Shown here: positions 44,727 through 57,059 of the stretch, one piece after another | How the letters are laid out: each line of letters opens with the position of its first letter | How positions within the stretch are numbered: the stretch's first letter is position 1 | From: Ophthalmolycus amberensis | Taxonomy: Eukaryota > Chordata > Actinopteri > Perciformes > Zoarcidae | DNA length: 64,000 bases | Direction: 5' to 3' | NCBI GenBank assembly: GCA_024529925.1 | Contig: JAFEUB010000968.1 | Span: 1,455,501 to 1,519,500, forward strand | Program-made: the position numbers and the translations under genes | Notes under the pieces: model-generated | What the model was told of the DNA's origin: nothing | The model's input: only the letters and a program-made list of their open reading frames with translations | Database searches by the model: none

Positions 44727-44759
<33 letters not shown>
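44727..44759 (+). repeat. (AC)16 microsatellite
   Basis: Pure AC tract, in inverted complementarity with the TG tract 208 bases to its left. Confidence 0.95.
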
Positions 44760-44760
<1 letters not shown>

Positions 44761-46052
44761 GGTGCGAGAGTGAAAAGACAGTGGTGGTGGTTCATGATGA
44801 GAATAGATTCTAGCACAGGTGCAAACAAAAAAAAAAAGTCTCTTTTGTCACTCATTTCGTTTCTTCTCACCTATTCCTTCAACACACAGAGATTTGAAAG
44901 AAAACAGAAATAATGTAATTAAAGCAGGATGAATGTGGAATTCATATCTGATGAACTGATGTTAAATCGAAAGCCGTGAGGTAATACAGATGAATGAAGC
45001 CAACGAATCTGACTTCAATGTGTTCCATATTTCACTCACCCGATGCGGTGTGACCCGCGGTGAAAGGGTTAAATCATAGGTGTCTGTATCATGTGTTATT
45101 AATTTGTCTAGCTGTCAGTGGAAACACGCACATGTCTGTATTCATTTTGGGGCCCTCTCAGGCTCCATTATAGGGTCAGGTTATTGCTTTTTGAATGTAT
45201 TTATTTCCTTCTGCCTTTCATTTCCGCTGTCTTCACCGAGCGTTATTACCTAGAGATACACTTCCCCTCCGCTGTTGTCAAAATTTGACTGATTGATGTT
45301 TAAATAAATATATGAAAGTCAGTTTATTGCTTTGCCATGATGAAATGCTGTTACTGTACAGAGTGGGGAAGATCAGTTCAGACCTTTTATCCTCATACTG
45401 TGTATTACATTCAGTGTTATTATTGACGTGTGCTTTGTTGTTGTATTTGACCCGCTGTAATGAGAAAGAACTGAATAGGACAGTGCATTAAATAAAGAGG
45501 TAACCTTAGCTGCAAGTCACTCCCCCCAAAAATGTTTAGTCCAGGTTTTAGTCCAGACCCGGGCCCTTCGCTGCCTTACCTTTGTGTCTCTCTCACTATC
45601 AAAATAAAGCAGAAATGCCCAAAAAAGTGTGTGGGTTAGAGCTCAGTCACTTAGGAAACATTCTTGCTTTCCAAAAGGGTTAAAAATGAGAAAGTATTTT
45701 ACTCAATTCATATTCTGAAATAACTCAACCTCTCTTGGACCCATGCTGAAACACTTTCTCACCGACGTCACTCTCATTTTAACGAACCATTTGAGCACAT
45801 AAAAATGAAAAATATAATTGGATCTTTCTTTTTTCAGTCGACAGAAGAGAGAATAACATGTACCAGCTCTGCAAAAACCCAGATTTCTGATGTTTCTGTT
45901 TATAAAGATGATTACAACCTGTATCTCTCTCACTTATACGCCTCCTTTCTCACAAGAAAGGCACCCAGCAGACAGTGCAAGAGGCACAGTGGAGGTGGAA
46001 GAGGAGGAAGTAGGAGATGCAATTAATAACAGCTCTCAATATAATCCTGTCC
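44760..46052. other. Unique noncoding DNA
   Basis: Single-copy, AT-rich sequence; from 44880 to 45700 no frame exceeds 60 codons. No repeat recognised. Confidence 0.5.
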
Positions 46053-46055
46053 CCA

Positions 46056-46086
46056 ACCGATGCCTTTGGATAAAAGCCTGATAAGA
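46056..46086 (+). mobile_element. Possible SINE/LINE tail remnant
   Basis: CGATGCCTTTGGATAAAAGC followed by CTGATAA resembles the 'cgctttggataaaagcgtctgctaa' tail shared by L2-related LINEs and SINEs of fish. Only the core is kept and no head is found, so support is weak. Confidence 0.35.
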
Positions 46087-46113
46087 AGGGACAGGAGCGA
46101 AATCAGCAGGGGC

Positions 46114-46134
46114 GGGGGGGGGGGGGGGGGGGGG
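46114..46134 (+). repeat. G21 homopolymer
   Basis: Twenty-one G in a row after GGGGC, the longest G run in the window. Confidence 0.93.
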
Positions 46135-46593
46135 ACTTGGGATGTGTCGCGCACTGTGTGGGGGATAAATGTGGAAGTCTGTAAATAACAGCAGAGTGCA
46201 CGAGTAAAACAGGCAAGCGATAAGACGAGGAGAAATGTGTTTGCGCTTCATGACTTCCCCGTGGTCATGCAGGATCCCCCTTGCCAATGCCGCTGCGGAG
46301 CACGTGACATGGTGCGATTGGGGGGGGGGATTGATACGGCGCTGTTGTTTCTAATGACAGCATGAAGAAGCGTTCGGTTGTGTTTGTCGCCTACGGGTTT
46401 TTTTTTTTCACATGTTAACAACCGTATGTCCAGGTTACAAAGCTTCCCAGACCTAAAGCGACGCCGAGAGGAAAGCCACTGCGACAGTAATGCCTGCTGA
46501 CTGTGACTTTTAGTGCACCTATATGCTGGAATTAACGGTAAACGCATTTAAAACGCAACAGATCGGGAGCGAGCGAAGGACTTTGCAAAGTTA
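46135..46593. other. Unique noncoding DNA
   Basis: Mixed single-copy sequence with a G9-10 run at about 46320-46329 and a T10 run near 46400. A 99-codon minus-strand frame has no domain. Confidence 0.5.
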
Positions 46594-46701
46594 GCGGAGG
46601 GATTAACGTGAGACAACATCCGGCTTTCAAAATAAGATGTCAACTAAGCGGAAAAGATTTACGTGAGACAACATCCGGTTTACATAATAAGATGTCAACT
46701 A
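46594..46701. repeat. 54-bp tandem duplication
   Basis: Two adjacent copies, 46594-46647 and 46648-46701. Both run GCGGA ... ACGTGAGACAACATCCGG ... ATAAGATGTCAACTA, with few mismatches, mainly in the first 15 bases and in CTTTCAAA versus TTTACAT. The 'acatccgg.tt.a.aataa' core resembles a word common in fish DNA transposons, so the unit may come from one. Confidence 0.85.
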
Positions 46702-49700
46702 GTACATACACATTTCATTATCTGGAAAGAATTAATTATATTTACATTAAGTACAAAACATGTTACCTGCCTCACTACATTACTCCCAAGGAAGTATATA
46801 CGATTATACCCCGACACTTTTGTTACACACAACCAGACTGACGAGCAAGAGTGTTTTCATGAGAATCCCATGCTTGTTTTACCTTCCTGGTTTTTGGCGT
46901 ATAGACAAGATTGGGGAATTGTTCACTTGATTGCACTCTTGGTAGTGGTATGCCGGGGAAGAGCATGCAATTATTTGTAATTTACTTAATTTACAGATGC
47001 CGGTTCAGAGCATGCGATCGAGAATAGTGCCCTTGCGTTGAAAGAACGAGGTCATTAAATGTGAAGTGTGCTTGTTCTCTCTCTCTCTTGCGTGGAATAG
47101 CTGTTGAGTTGCATGCGGTGTGGCTTCAGAGCCCCGCAGACATGCTCGTTCATCCCCTTGTTCTTTGTATGACGTAGACCGCTCCCCCTCACAGCTGCTT
47201 TTAAAGAACCCAAGCTGTGGTTGTGGATGGATGCAGGCCGACTCACTTTTCAACCACTGTGACGATGAGCTGTTGATGCATCGCATGTGCCTCCAATGCG
47301 TACTTTTAATCGTAACGTCAGTACTGTACAATTGATGGTTTCATTCTTGGGTTGCGCAGACATAAACCACTGAGGTAACCATTGTAATGAATCACGTGGG
47401 GACAAGGTGGCTTACATTGTTCACCAGAGATTCCTTTTTTTTGTCTCCTCCAGTATTGCACTACCAAGCCAACTTAAAGAGCACAAATTCACCTTCGTGG
47501 AATACATCATATCCAGCATACATACTGTGCATACTGTACATGTTATGCAGTAACAGGGACTTCAGTTTTACAGGATACTATCACCCCGAATCAGTCAAAC
47601 ATCTCAATCATTTGTTACTGTTAAGATGAATAGTTCACGAATTTGCTCAGGTTCCATGGATTTGTCGATAAATCAGCAGCAGTGTTTCATAAAGTTTACT
47701 GTTGGCAGCTTTTCTTTTCAACCTTTTATGGATGTTCAGAGGGTGAGAGGAGATAAACGATAAAGAGGCAGAACACAGCGAACGGAGGCAAAAGGGGATA
47801 AGAACCAAAGTGATCTGACAGAAGCTGCATGAGAAAAGTTTTTTTTTTTTTTGTGCAGTTATCTCTAATTTTCCAGAGCTGGGAGAAGTATCAGCGAGAT
47901 TTAATTGAATTAAACAATGGTCCAGCCATTTTCACGGTCAGATGTGTTGGCTCAGACATTACTGCATGCGGCAATACAGCCGAGGTGCAGGACCCGGCAC
48001 ACACAGGAGCCTTGAACAATTTCTGTGAATGATATGAAATAAGATCTTTAACACCACATGAGACGAGTGAACCATTGGCAGTAATTATACTCATTACACA
48101 GGGTCAGACGACACAATTATATTTTCTGCTCGGGCAAAGGCATTTCATCACATCAAAGCTCTGCAGGTCACCGGTTGTCACACCTTTGTGCTGGCGTTTC
48201 AAACTTTCTTTGAAGTTCTTTAAATTGTTAAAGTGGTACGCTTATGTGTACCTGCCTGCAGTCATGATTTCAGCATGAATAGAAGTGTGTGAAGTGGTAT
48301 ACGCTACTTCTTCTAAAGTCTAACCTCTTAAGAATTTTCGCCTTTTAAAATTAAATAATTAAGATAACATGTATTTATTTTTAACAAAAAAAAATGCTAA
48401 AATTGTCATTTTCGATCCAGTAAGCGTCTGGATTAATAACGGTTTAAATGATCTGTGCATCCAAGTAATGGGTAAAGTAAGTCATTAACACTGACTTTTA
48501 TCAGACTATCAAACAGGATGCGAACCGCAGTGACAATAGGTCACATGGTTTGTACAGCAAACTAGCATTACCAAACGCCTTTGCAACATTTTGCAGCAGT
48601 GTAACAACATTATCTTATTTTTGCCTTTGCTGCTGAGAATAAGTACTATATAATAAGTACTCTGAGCTCTGCTGAAAATGTATTGTGGAAACTCCACTCA
48701 GTGAATGCTGGACATACTTTTTTCGACCTTGGTGAACGCAAACAACTAATAATTCATTTAAATACACAATTGGAGACGCATCATCTTACAGTCTATACAG
48801 ATGCTTTGCCTGCAGGGTTTGGTCGGGGGGCAAGAACGGGCTTTAATAAGGTGTCTTGGTTAATGGTGTAAATAAGATTTAAATTAATCTCCATACAATT
48901 CTCATTTCTGTATCTCCCATGCTTTGAAATACAAGCAAAATAGGCCTATGCAGCCACAGGAAACATTTGAGACAGTGTGATCAATTCCCTCCCCGTCAGC
49001 ATATCGGAAGTGGAGTCGTCTGTGATCCGTCTATGTGAAACCAGTCCTCCCTTATTAAATGGCGCAATGACCGCAAAGCCAAGCGAGTAGCACGCTCAGC
49101 GCAGTTCCTGGACCTCTCTCCCACTCCGCTCCATGTCACCCCTGAACTTTGAACCCAGTTGCATGTTTCCTGGAATGGCAGATTGTGAAGAATCATGAGA
49201 ACTCAAGAGCAACTGTACAGCTCACGAGCATTATTGATTGATTTGTCTCCTACTTTGCTCTTCTTTTTCATACTTCATTTTCCCTTTTCTTGCACGGCTT
49301 CCTTCATTTTCTCCCTCCTCTTCCACCCGTCCTTTTCTTCCCTTCGGTCACTCCTGCACATCTGATTGGGGAGATCATCTGAGGGCTTCAGCATGGATGG
49401 ATGCATGTGTCAATATCTAAAGAGGATTGGAGCTCAAATGAGGGACTGGACTACCTGAGGAAGCAGCCAAGGGAGATGATGCTGAAAGCCAAGTGAAGCA
49501 AAAAAGCTCTGAAACTCAGGCAGCAGCAATTAGCAACTTGTGAATTTAGCCCGGCAGCGAAATTACAGTCATGCATTGATTTTTTTCTTCTTCTACCTTT
49601 TTTTCCTGCTATTCCTGTCGTGCCCTTTAAGCATCCTGTTCTCTAGTTATTTCTTTCCGTTGTTTTTTCTTTTCTCGTAAGCTGTACTTCATGTGCCTGA

Positions 49701-50208
49701 CATGACTTACAGAATTACGTCTTGGTTCGTTCTCCCACTGATTCACAAAGCACACACTGTAATGTCGTCGAGAATACTGAAACAAAGGATGTTGTTTTTT
49801 AAGATACAGAGGAACCATCTGTTCCTCCTCACTAAACTCTATTACAACAGCGAAAAACATGTCATATTAAGTATGATCGGTAGCGTGCTTTAATGGCTTT
49901 GCAATTAGAAGTGTCGGCGCCGTTGTCACAGGAAGTCTCTTGTTCTTGGATTATCTATTGATGTCAACGACTACATGTTAATTACATAGAACTTGGCATC
50001 TCTGTAGTAATTAGCTTTTTTTAATGCTCTTACTCAAAAGAAAAATCAAATAATGTTTTCATGTGAAAGTCAAGTGTTTCAAAAGAAAAGTGCAGTTGAG
50101 CTAAAGTCACGTCCTCAGTATTGTCTCCGGAAATTTGGGATTTTTGGTGAAGATGAATTCAAACTTGATAAATATTGGTTTTCAACTCGCCACCAGTTTG
50201 AGTATTGA
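46702..50208. other. Unique noncoding DNA
   Basis: Single-copy sequence of mixed composition, with T-runs near 47838-47852 and an A9 run near 48386. From 48290 to 48500 and 49900 to 50360 frames are absent. Frames of up to 108 codons in between lack domains. No repeat family recognised before 50209. Confidence 0.5.
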
Positions 50209-50240
50209 CTTTACTTTTTAAAGTAACCTTCCCAACACTG
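50209..50240 (-). mobile_element. DNA-transposon terminus-like remnant
   Basis: On the minus strand the sequence starts CAGTGTTGGGAAGGTTACTT at 50240 and runs left into a T/A-rich stretch. CAGTGTTGGG(A/G)AGGTTACTTT is a familiar end of a dispersed fish repeat that I associate with non-autonomous DNA transposons. The other end is not found, and the copy is short. Confidence 0.5.
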
Positions 50241-52035
50241 CTGGTCAAACATGTCTGGGAGGTGCAAGTTGCACTGGGGGGGGGAATTTGAACTCATGAC
50301 ATCCAGGCCAAATCCCTAATTGTCCATATTGAACCAAAAAATACAATTGAAATATTGAAACAATAAGGCTAGATCCCAACAACTAAGATGAATGTATTCC
50401 AACACAATGCAATTGTAACAGCTGAGTTTCCTTGCAACCTCTTTAAAATAATTCTTGTAAATGACCCAGCAACAGACTCAAAGTCATGTTGACCCATTGT
50501 GCTTAAAGCAGGCAAATATAAATAAATAACACAAAGAAAAGATGGAGATACCACATAAATCAAGTAAAGTGCTTAATCATGTCATTAATCATGCTCAGCG
50601 CCAAACACTAAAGTAGAATTGATTATATTGCTAAATGTCTGTAATTGATTCATATAAGTGGACACTGATAATTATCACCAACCCAGTTAAAAGCGAGATA
50701 AACAAGTGATGTTGTGGAGGAGCAATACTTTCTGTCTCATTTCAGTCCAAATAATTCATGAGCATAGTTATTACTCTGGTGGCTCCCGGGCAAAGAGAAG
50801 TTCACCAGAGGGATGAAGCATTGTAAACCCCAGGGCTGGTTTATGAGGAAAAAAAACTACAGTGCAGGGCAGTGCTCGTTTGAGACATGGCTGACATGTT
50901 TTTGATCACATCTCCTCATGTTTCTCTCCTCTATACTTTACTAAGCCGGGGTGCACTGGGAATATGCAAACAGTGGCAGGTGAATCATCGCAAGCACTTC
51001 TTTACTGCACATGACGCAGGAAGGAGAGCTTGACGGACTGCTCAGCATGCAGGCTTCTTTCTGGCTGTGTGAGAAACATTTATTTATTCTTGTCCAGGGG
51101 AAGGTTCAATCCCAGGAGGAGGAGCAGTCCCTCCAGTGATGCTTGTGTGAACCGTAGATGTGCTTGCACTTTGTACGTAGATGAACTACTTTGTCACTCC
51201 GTTACGTGATTATTTGTATTATTTATTCGTATTTTCTCTCTTAAGAAAATCATTAGGGCATCATTAGCAAACGCATCACAAGCAGAGAAATGGTCTTTTA
51301 TACCTCTTGCATGCGGTGTCATTTTTAAAGTTACATGTAACTTAATCCAAGTCACTATTTCTAGTCATGAATAGAGGGGTTCTTTCCAATTCTGACATTC
51401 AAAGATTCTAAAATGAAGACAGAATTGTCAAAATAGCTTAATATCTTGTCTGGGGAAAGTTAAATACCAATTAATAAAGAGTTGTTCAAATAGAATAAAA
51501 ATAAAAGAGGCTCAGTGGGACATCCTGTGTGTCATGAGTTACCGTTTATATTCTCATTGTTAGCAAGTTTAGTGTCCCAGTAAATAGGCAGCACATTCAC
51601 TTTTGCAGGCACATGAGGAAAGTGTTAATTGGCACTATTTTCGATGAAGATTGACTAAAAAAGATACCTGTAACACCTCGAGGAAATCTGTTCATGTCAG
51701 AAGAAAAGAAAATCTTTTTCCCCCCCTTGGGATAGAGGACGGGCTACTTAACCATCACTTAACCCCAGGTAACTATCTTCCCATCAAAACCAAAAAGGAA
51801 AATTGGAGTTGGGCTGAAAATCACCGAGGGCAAAAAGGGTCCTTTCTCAGCAGCTGAATAATGTACTCGGGGACTGGTTTGAATTCATGGCACGCAGCCA
51901 GCGGATACAATCGTATCACTTTTATTCTGGAAGTTCGTATCGGGTTCTGCGATCTCAAATACGCGTGATTAGATTTAGCATGGCTGGGAGGGGGTGCGGG
52001 TCAGAGGTTGGAGGGAGCCGGTGGGGACAGATGAT
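50241..52035. other. Unique noncoding DNA
   Basis: Single-copy DNA with a G9 run at about 50276-50284. From 50580 to 51650 no frame exceeds 60 codons and nothing is recognised. Several TTAATTG and CATTAATCATG words occur around 50580-50650. Confidence 0.5.
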
Positions 52036-52048
52036 GGGGGGGGGGGGG
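52036..52048 (+). repeat. G13 homopolymer
   Basis: Thirteen G after ACAGATGAT, in a locally G-rich stretch starting at about 51988. Confidence 0.9.
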
Positions 52049-53034
52049 AAGCCAGGCTATCACAGGGTCTCCCCATCAGTGAATGATTTAACTGTTCAGG
52101 TTGAACTCCAGGTAATCTGGAGTATCTCTGTGACTCAGACAGTCTGTGAGACGGGTTGGTCCTGATATACTGTAGTCACCTCATGATTGGTGCCGAGGTC
52201 AAACCAAATAACCTCCCTCTCTACATGACATTGAAAAAAAGGGCATCCCACTTGTTACCGTGAGCAGACATCAATTAATGTACAGAGGGGTTCTCCTAAA
52301 ATGTAAGAATGTGTGATGTTCTCCCTATTTTTTAAGTAGTTCACAGTAGTATTAAGAATGGACACAGCTATATGAACAATCATTCACACCACTGGTCATC
52401 CCTAGAACCTTATGCTCTTTCCATATTTTAATCTAGAGATCTAATACTAGTACATTGTTTCCTCCTACTCTTTCTGCGAACATTTTACAAGTCATTGTAC
52501 GACATAGTTCGTTATGAATTATTCTGTCGCACAACAGATGTTCGCAAGTAATGCCTGAGTAAAGTAACATCCCTCCCCCAATTATTTTTCTCTCAAGATT
52601 GTGATTGTGAAGTGCTTTCTTTTAATTTGGAGATGTTTAAATGTTATTTCCAGTGAAGAAAAGAACTGTGTTTTTAATTAATCTACTACAGCGGGGTCTC
52701 ATATTCTTGTGTCGCTATGAATGAAGAGCACCGAGTCCTGTTCTTCTTTCAGTGTTCCCATAACGGCTGACTTCACCGTATACATTATCGGTCAGTGGTG
52801 CCTGGTGATCAGGGCTCACTAAATGTGACATTTGCGATTTGCAGATGAGTTTGCAAATCAAGGCTCGACTGCCATCACCAACCAGGGCGGGCACATGTTC
52901 ATTCATTCATACACCTAGATTGCTAACATCAATCAGAGCATTATAAATCTCCCCTCTCATCAATAGGCAATCTGCTAATGCATGCGGCCGATCAATTCCT
53001 GACTAGCACAGTCGACATGCAAAACAACTCATCT
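52049..53034. other. Unique noncoding DNA
   Basis: AT-rich single-copy sequence. From 52170 to 52710 no frame exceeds 60 codons. No feature named. Confidence 0.5.
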
Positions 53035-53037
53035 CTT

Positions 53038-53071
<34 letters not shown>
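53035..53071 (+). repeat. (CT)n(CA)n compound microsatellite
   Basis: CT tract at 53035-53053 passing directly into CA at 53053-53071. Confidence 0.95.
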
Positions 53072-53575
53072 GCACATATAGCTGTCTCTAACGTGTACAA
53101 ACAAGTAAATTCGTACCTGTTGTGGAAACACGCATCCCATTGAGGGATCAGTAGTTTGATCAGAACCAATATGGTGTCACAATAGTTGCCTACATGGGGA
53201 AATGGGGCTTAAGGCAAGACGCATTAAAAGTGGCCCTGTTGTATCATAATGATTTGATTAGTATTTATACCAACCAGTAAAGATACAGTTAAGATCCCTG
53301 GTGTCTAATGAAGGTACAACGATAACAGAATAACTGCGGCTTGGAAAAAAATAATGTGTCCCAAAGTTCTCGCTGTTGTTTCTTCTTTAATTCAAATCAT
53401 GGAGGAAATGTGCAGCGGCACAACATTTGTTGTTGCAGCCAGTGACGCCTGAAACAAAAGATATAAAAGACAGAAAGCAAAGGCCTCGTCTCTCTGCTTC
53501 TACAGTTTGATTTTAGGACTCACTGCCACAGATTCAAATAATTGGCCAAAGGGAAATGTCAAAAGTGGCTTGTTT
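53072..53575. other. Unique noncoding DNA
   Basis: Single-copy, no frame above 60 codons, no repeat recognised. Confidence 0.5.
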
Positions 53576-53649
53576 GACTGGTGTCAGCCAATGTTTTCTA
53601 TTGGCTGACACACTGGCCTGATCCCTTAACAGGTTATAATACATAACCT
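53576..53649. repeat. CCAAT hairpin, long form
   Basis: GTGTCAGCCAAT (53581-53592) and ATTGGCTGACAC (53600-53611) are a perfect 12-bp inverted repeat around the 7-base loop GTTTTCT. A second inverted repeat AGGTTAT/ATAACCT (53631-53637, 53643-53649) follows. Each arm of the first holds a CCAAT box. The element at 8636-8678 has the same layout in shorter form. A further ATTGGCC word lies at 53541-53547. Confidence 0.9.
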
Positions 53650-54718
53650 ATTTTCCTCTTGTGTTTGGACCTAATAAACCCCCCCCCCTCCCCCCATAGT
53701 TGTCAATTGCTGCCTGTATGGTATTACGATGCCCTTCCATGGAAATGCTCATTAACATTCAACCTTGTTTTAGACAGGTTCAAACAGGTAACATGGGGGT
53801 CAGGGCAGTGGTTTAATCAATCAATCAACAAACACGAGTGAGGACACAGCCTTGTCAGATTACAACCTGCCTTTTGCCATTTTCTGTCAAAATCATGCAT
53901 GTGATTATTATGCCGATTTTCAATCTTAGTACCATGTTTTAGTCAAAAGTAGCACACATTCACAAAATGGACCAACGCTTTCTGTCTCTGTAGCTATGGC
54001 TAGCCTGTAGAAGCCTAGCTTCCTTACATTATGTAATGCAAAACTACAATTGAATCGAGATCATAATTATAAACCGCAGCTTCTCCGTTTTCATCTTGGT
54101 CACTGCATTGATTGAGTACAGTAGATTACCAGCACAGAGTGGCCATGAACCTGCTGCGGTTACAGGACTTAATAAGAACGTTGGGCCGACTGAGAGTTAG
54201 AGAACGTGTGAAGGCTTTTGGGAAACCCTCTTGGCGTATCTTTCAAGGGCTCTTGAGAAAGTCAGGAGCTGAATTTTATGAGTGGAAAGTGTCCTTTAGG
54301 TTTCTCCTGACATGGTCTTCAAGGATATAATCGCTCCGGTGACTGAGAACAAGCTCTGAAAATACCAATATACCGTGAGGGCAGTGACAGTTTCCCATAA
54401 GTCATTCACGAAGCACATATTAGGTGAGGTGCAATGTAACCTGGTCTCTTAAAAATTGCGTTCCCATACAACGAAACTGTCCCATTACACACAAACTGTT
54501 TGGTTATCGACCTTGAAAATGCGTCATATTTTTCGACACGCACATTCACGGACAGCCATGTATATCAGTATGCAATTTGACATAATAGGTCTCATCTTCA
54601 GCTGCCTTTGCCGTGGAAAAAGTGTCTCATTTTCAAATTCATGGTATTCTTTTTCAGTAAAAAGTCAATGTTTAGGTTTACGGTTTTTACTGAAAATGTG
54701 GTATTTTTCATCCTACGT
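53650..54718. other. Unique noncoding DNA
   Basis: Starts with two short C-runs (53679-53688 and 53690-53695), then single-copy sequence. The 128-codon frame at 54456-54842 crosses the GATG repeat and has no domain. Confidence 0.5.
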
Positions 54719-54777
54719 GATGGATGGATGGACCGACGGATGGAGGGAGGGATGTACAGATAGATGGATGGATAGAT
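54719..54777 (+). repeat. Degenerate (GATG)n tract
   Basis: GATG/GATA/GACG tetranucleotides in imperfect tandem, about 59 bases. Confidence 0.88.
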
Positions 54778-56040
54778 TAAAAGCATTTAACCTTAACGTT
54801 GTCGTTTCCCAACAAAATCAAACATCACTTCGAAACATTTAAGGTTCTCAACATCCTTCTCTCACAGTGTGTGATGGCCACCAGACAACTGATGCCAATC
54901 TCCCAGCCCTCAGTCTACTGATGCACATCATGTAATAAGGGAAGCTGAAATGTTGTTTACTAGTAAAGCAGTTTCTCCTGCAGACAAGATAACACGGCCG
55001 AGGCAAATGTAAACACAAACAAGCAAAGCCGTCCGCGGAACGTATCCGCAGACACACACACACACACACGGCCACAGACTAAAACCACATAGCCCACCCC
55101 ATTAACCACCCGCCTCCCAAACAGAGAAGCCGAACACTGTTTGCTGCGGCCGTCGGCTTCGAATCACAAAGCGCGGCGTGACAGATTTACCATAGTTGGC
55201 TGCGGCGGTGCCCTTGACTTGCCCGTGCCCTTTCTCCTCCGCAACACAAAGGCAATCATCACCTTGTCTCTCATCAGACCGGACCCCGCTCATCCAGGCC
55301 GGGCCTACCTCCGGCAGTACAACTCAGGGCAGATTAATCGTCATAACAACAGGCACAGGCGGTTCCCCCGCACCTCCTGCTGGACATAAGCTAAGGAGAT
55401 AGCATCACGTCGAGATAGGAGGATAGAGCCCAGACCCTTGCGCCACAGGGAGGGAGGGGAGATGTCACTTTAGCACAGAGCATGCTAATTATCTTACTTA
55501 ATTAATGTTTTTCGTTACCTAACACCTTTTTGGATGCTGGCCAGCAGGACGTGTAACAAGGATCCTCACGCAGAGTTTTGGAACTCCATCCCCGGTGCTT
55601 TAATCCGTTGTACAATGCACCTGGGTATGTTTGTGCATGCGCATTTGTTTGTGTGCGCGACGGGCTGTAATACACTTGCACAGGTGGGCATCGGTGGATA
55701 ACAGCTGACGGCCTGGAGCTTTGACATGCACACGCAAGATGGGGTTTGGGATGCAAGCAAGCACACGGGGCATGTGGAGCGGGAGGATTCAGTGCTGCGG
55801 TGGTGAGGACTTGGGCTCATTTGCGTAGGCCAGCAGCGTTTTGCTGCCATTGTGCAGTAGGACAGTTGAACTGTTTTTAAAGTACAGTGCCAAACTGTTT
55901 TTTTTTTGTAAAAACTCACCCCGAGAAAAAGCAGAGTCCCCATGAAAACTCTTGCTCCACTTGCTTCATTTACACGAAAAGAAGATGAGTCTAAAGCCAC
56001 GCTTGCAAGCTCTGTGAGCTTGTACCACACAGGGGCTTTG
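54778..56040. other. Unique noncoding DNA
   Basis: Single-copy sequence with (CA)8-9 at 55053-55069. The stretch 55090-55400 is relatively GC-rich and balanced, with frames of 63-82 codons on both strands that lack domains. The 154-codon minus-strand frame at 55566-56030 also has none. Confidence 0.5.
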
Positions 56041-56230
56041 AGCTAAGCGCTAACATAAGCATGCTCGCATTGACAATGCTAAAATGCATTAGTAGGCTTA
56101 GCTATCCTTTGTGCGGCTTGAAAGCCCATTTCTAAATTTCATGGCACTCCATCCAGTAGTTGTTGAGATGATTCTTGACCAAAGTGGTGGAGCGACCGAC
56201 AGGCGTACAAGCCCAGCAGCTAGTGTGGAG
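56041..56230 (+). mobile_element. Percomorph interspersed repeat, degraded
   Basis: GCTAACATAAGCATGCTCGC (56048-56067) followed by ATTGACAATGCTAAAATGC, then AATTTCATGGCACTCCATCC, AGTAGTTGTTGAGATGATTC and TTGACCAAAGTGGTGGAGCG plus ACCGACAGGCG. This order of words (gctaacat.. / caatgctaa / aatttcatggca.tccatcca.tagttgttgaga / accaaagtggtgga..gaccgac) is a highly repeated element of spiny-rayed fish genomes. I cannot give the family name with confidence. It is among the best pointers to the host lineage. Confidence 0.75.
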
Positions 56231-57059
56231 TAACATACATAAACGTAAAAAATAAGAGCATGCCTCTTTCGTAAAGCGCAATCTGAATTTCAGTTTAAGT
56301 AATAACACATTCTCTCAACTTTTCTGCCGTTTCCTGCCACATCAGTGCCTCTCTGAGGCAAGACGATCTCCCCAAATCAAAAGTAATGAAATGCATGTGT
56401 CAAGCCTGTAGTCAGTTTATTTCCGCTGCGACGACTGTGCACTTTGTTCTCTCACGCCTTCAAAGATGTCTGATCTTTATGAACATATCACATATCAAAT
56501 GTTGTTTATTTGAACCAGCACTTTGAATGCAAAAGCGGAGTCCCTTCCGGTCAACCGCAAGACATGTGTCAACCTCTGCCAAGATCTTTCAAAAATAATA
56601 TCGCAGTGCCGTGCCAGCAAAGACGTGCCACTGCTGTGTGACATTTCCTGGAAGGGATGCAGTTTCCTGTGCCTCGCAGACTCATGTTTGACAGAATGTA
56701 AAACCGGCCAACCGAATCGGGCTCCATCTGGAAGGTCAGGAACTCCTCGCTGCAACCGCCCAATCAGAGCCGGGATACAGCTGTCACGAGCGGAAAGGAA
56801 ATGGTATAGCCACGGGGCAACACTTCCTAGAGCGGTGCAATTACAGCAGCGACACAGTGAGACAGTTTAAAGCTAATTCAGCGGGCCCCCCCCCCCCCCG
56901 GACAACACGGCGCAAACCTGCTCACCTTTTGTGGTTGTACACGAAGAAGTTGTCTCAGCTGTGACAGGTGAACTTTGAACAGGAATCCTGCATTCTATAT
57001 ATATATATGTGGAACATTTGTGACATTTTGATCAACGCCACGCTGCGCATGATGGCACA
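56231..57059. other. Unique noncoding DNA
   Basis: Single-copy sequence with a C14 run at 56886-56899 and (AT)7 at 56996-57009. CGCCCAATCAGAGC (56758-56771) is a good CCAAT box in a GC-rich stretch. The 115-codon frame at 56523-56870 has many cysteines but no known domain spacing. Confidence 0.5.
56886..56899 (+). repeat. C14 homopolymer
   Basis: Fourteen C after AGCGGG. Confidence 0.9.

Noticed and set aside
50283..50330. Minus-strand GAGTTCAAATTCC, like a tRNA-derived SINE head
   Set aside because: No convincing A box, and the adjoining sequence does not match a SINE body that I know.
55566..56030. Open frame of 154 codons, minus strand
   Set aside because: No domain, and its sequence overlaps other frames on the same strand without any coding signature.
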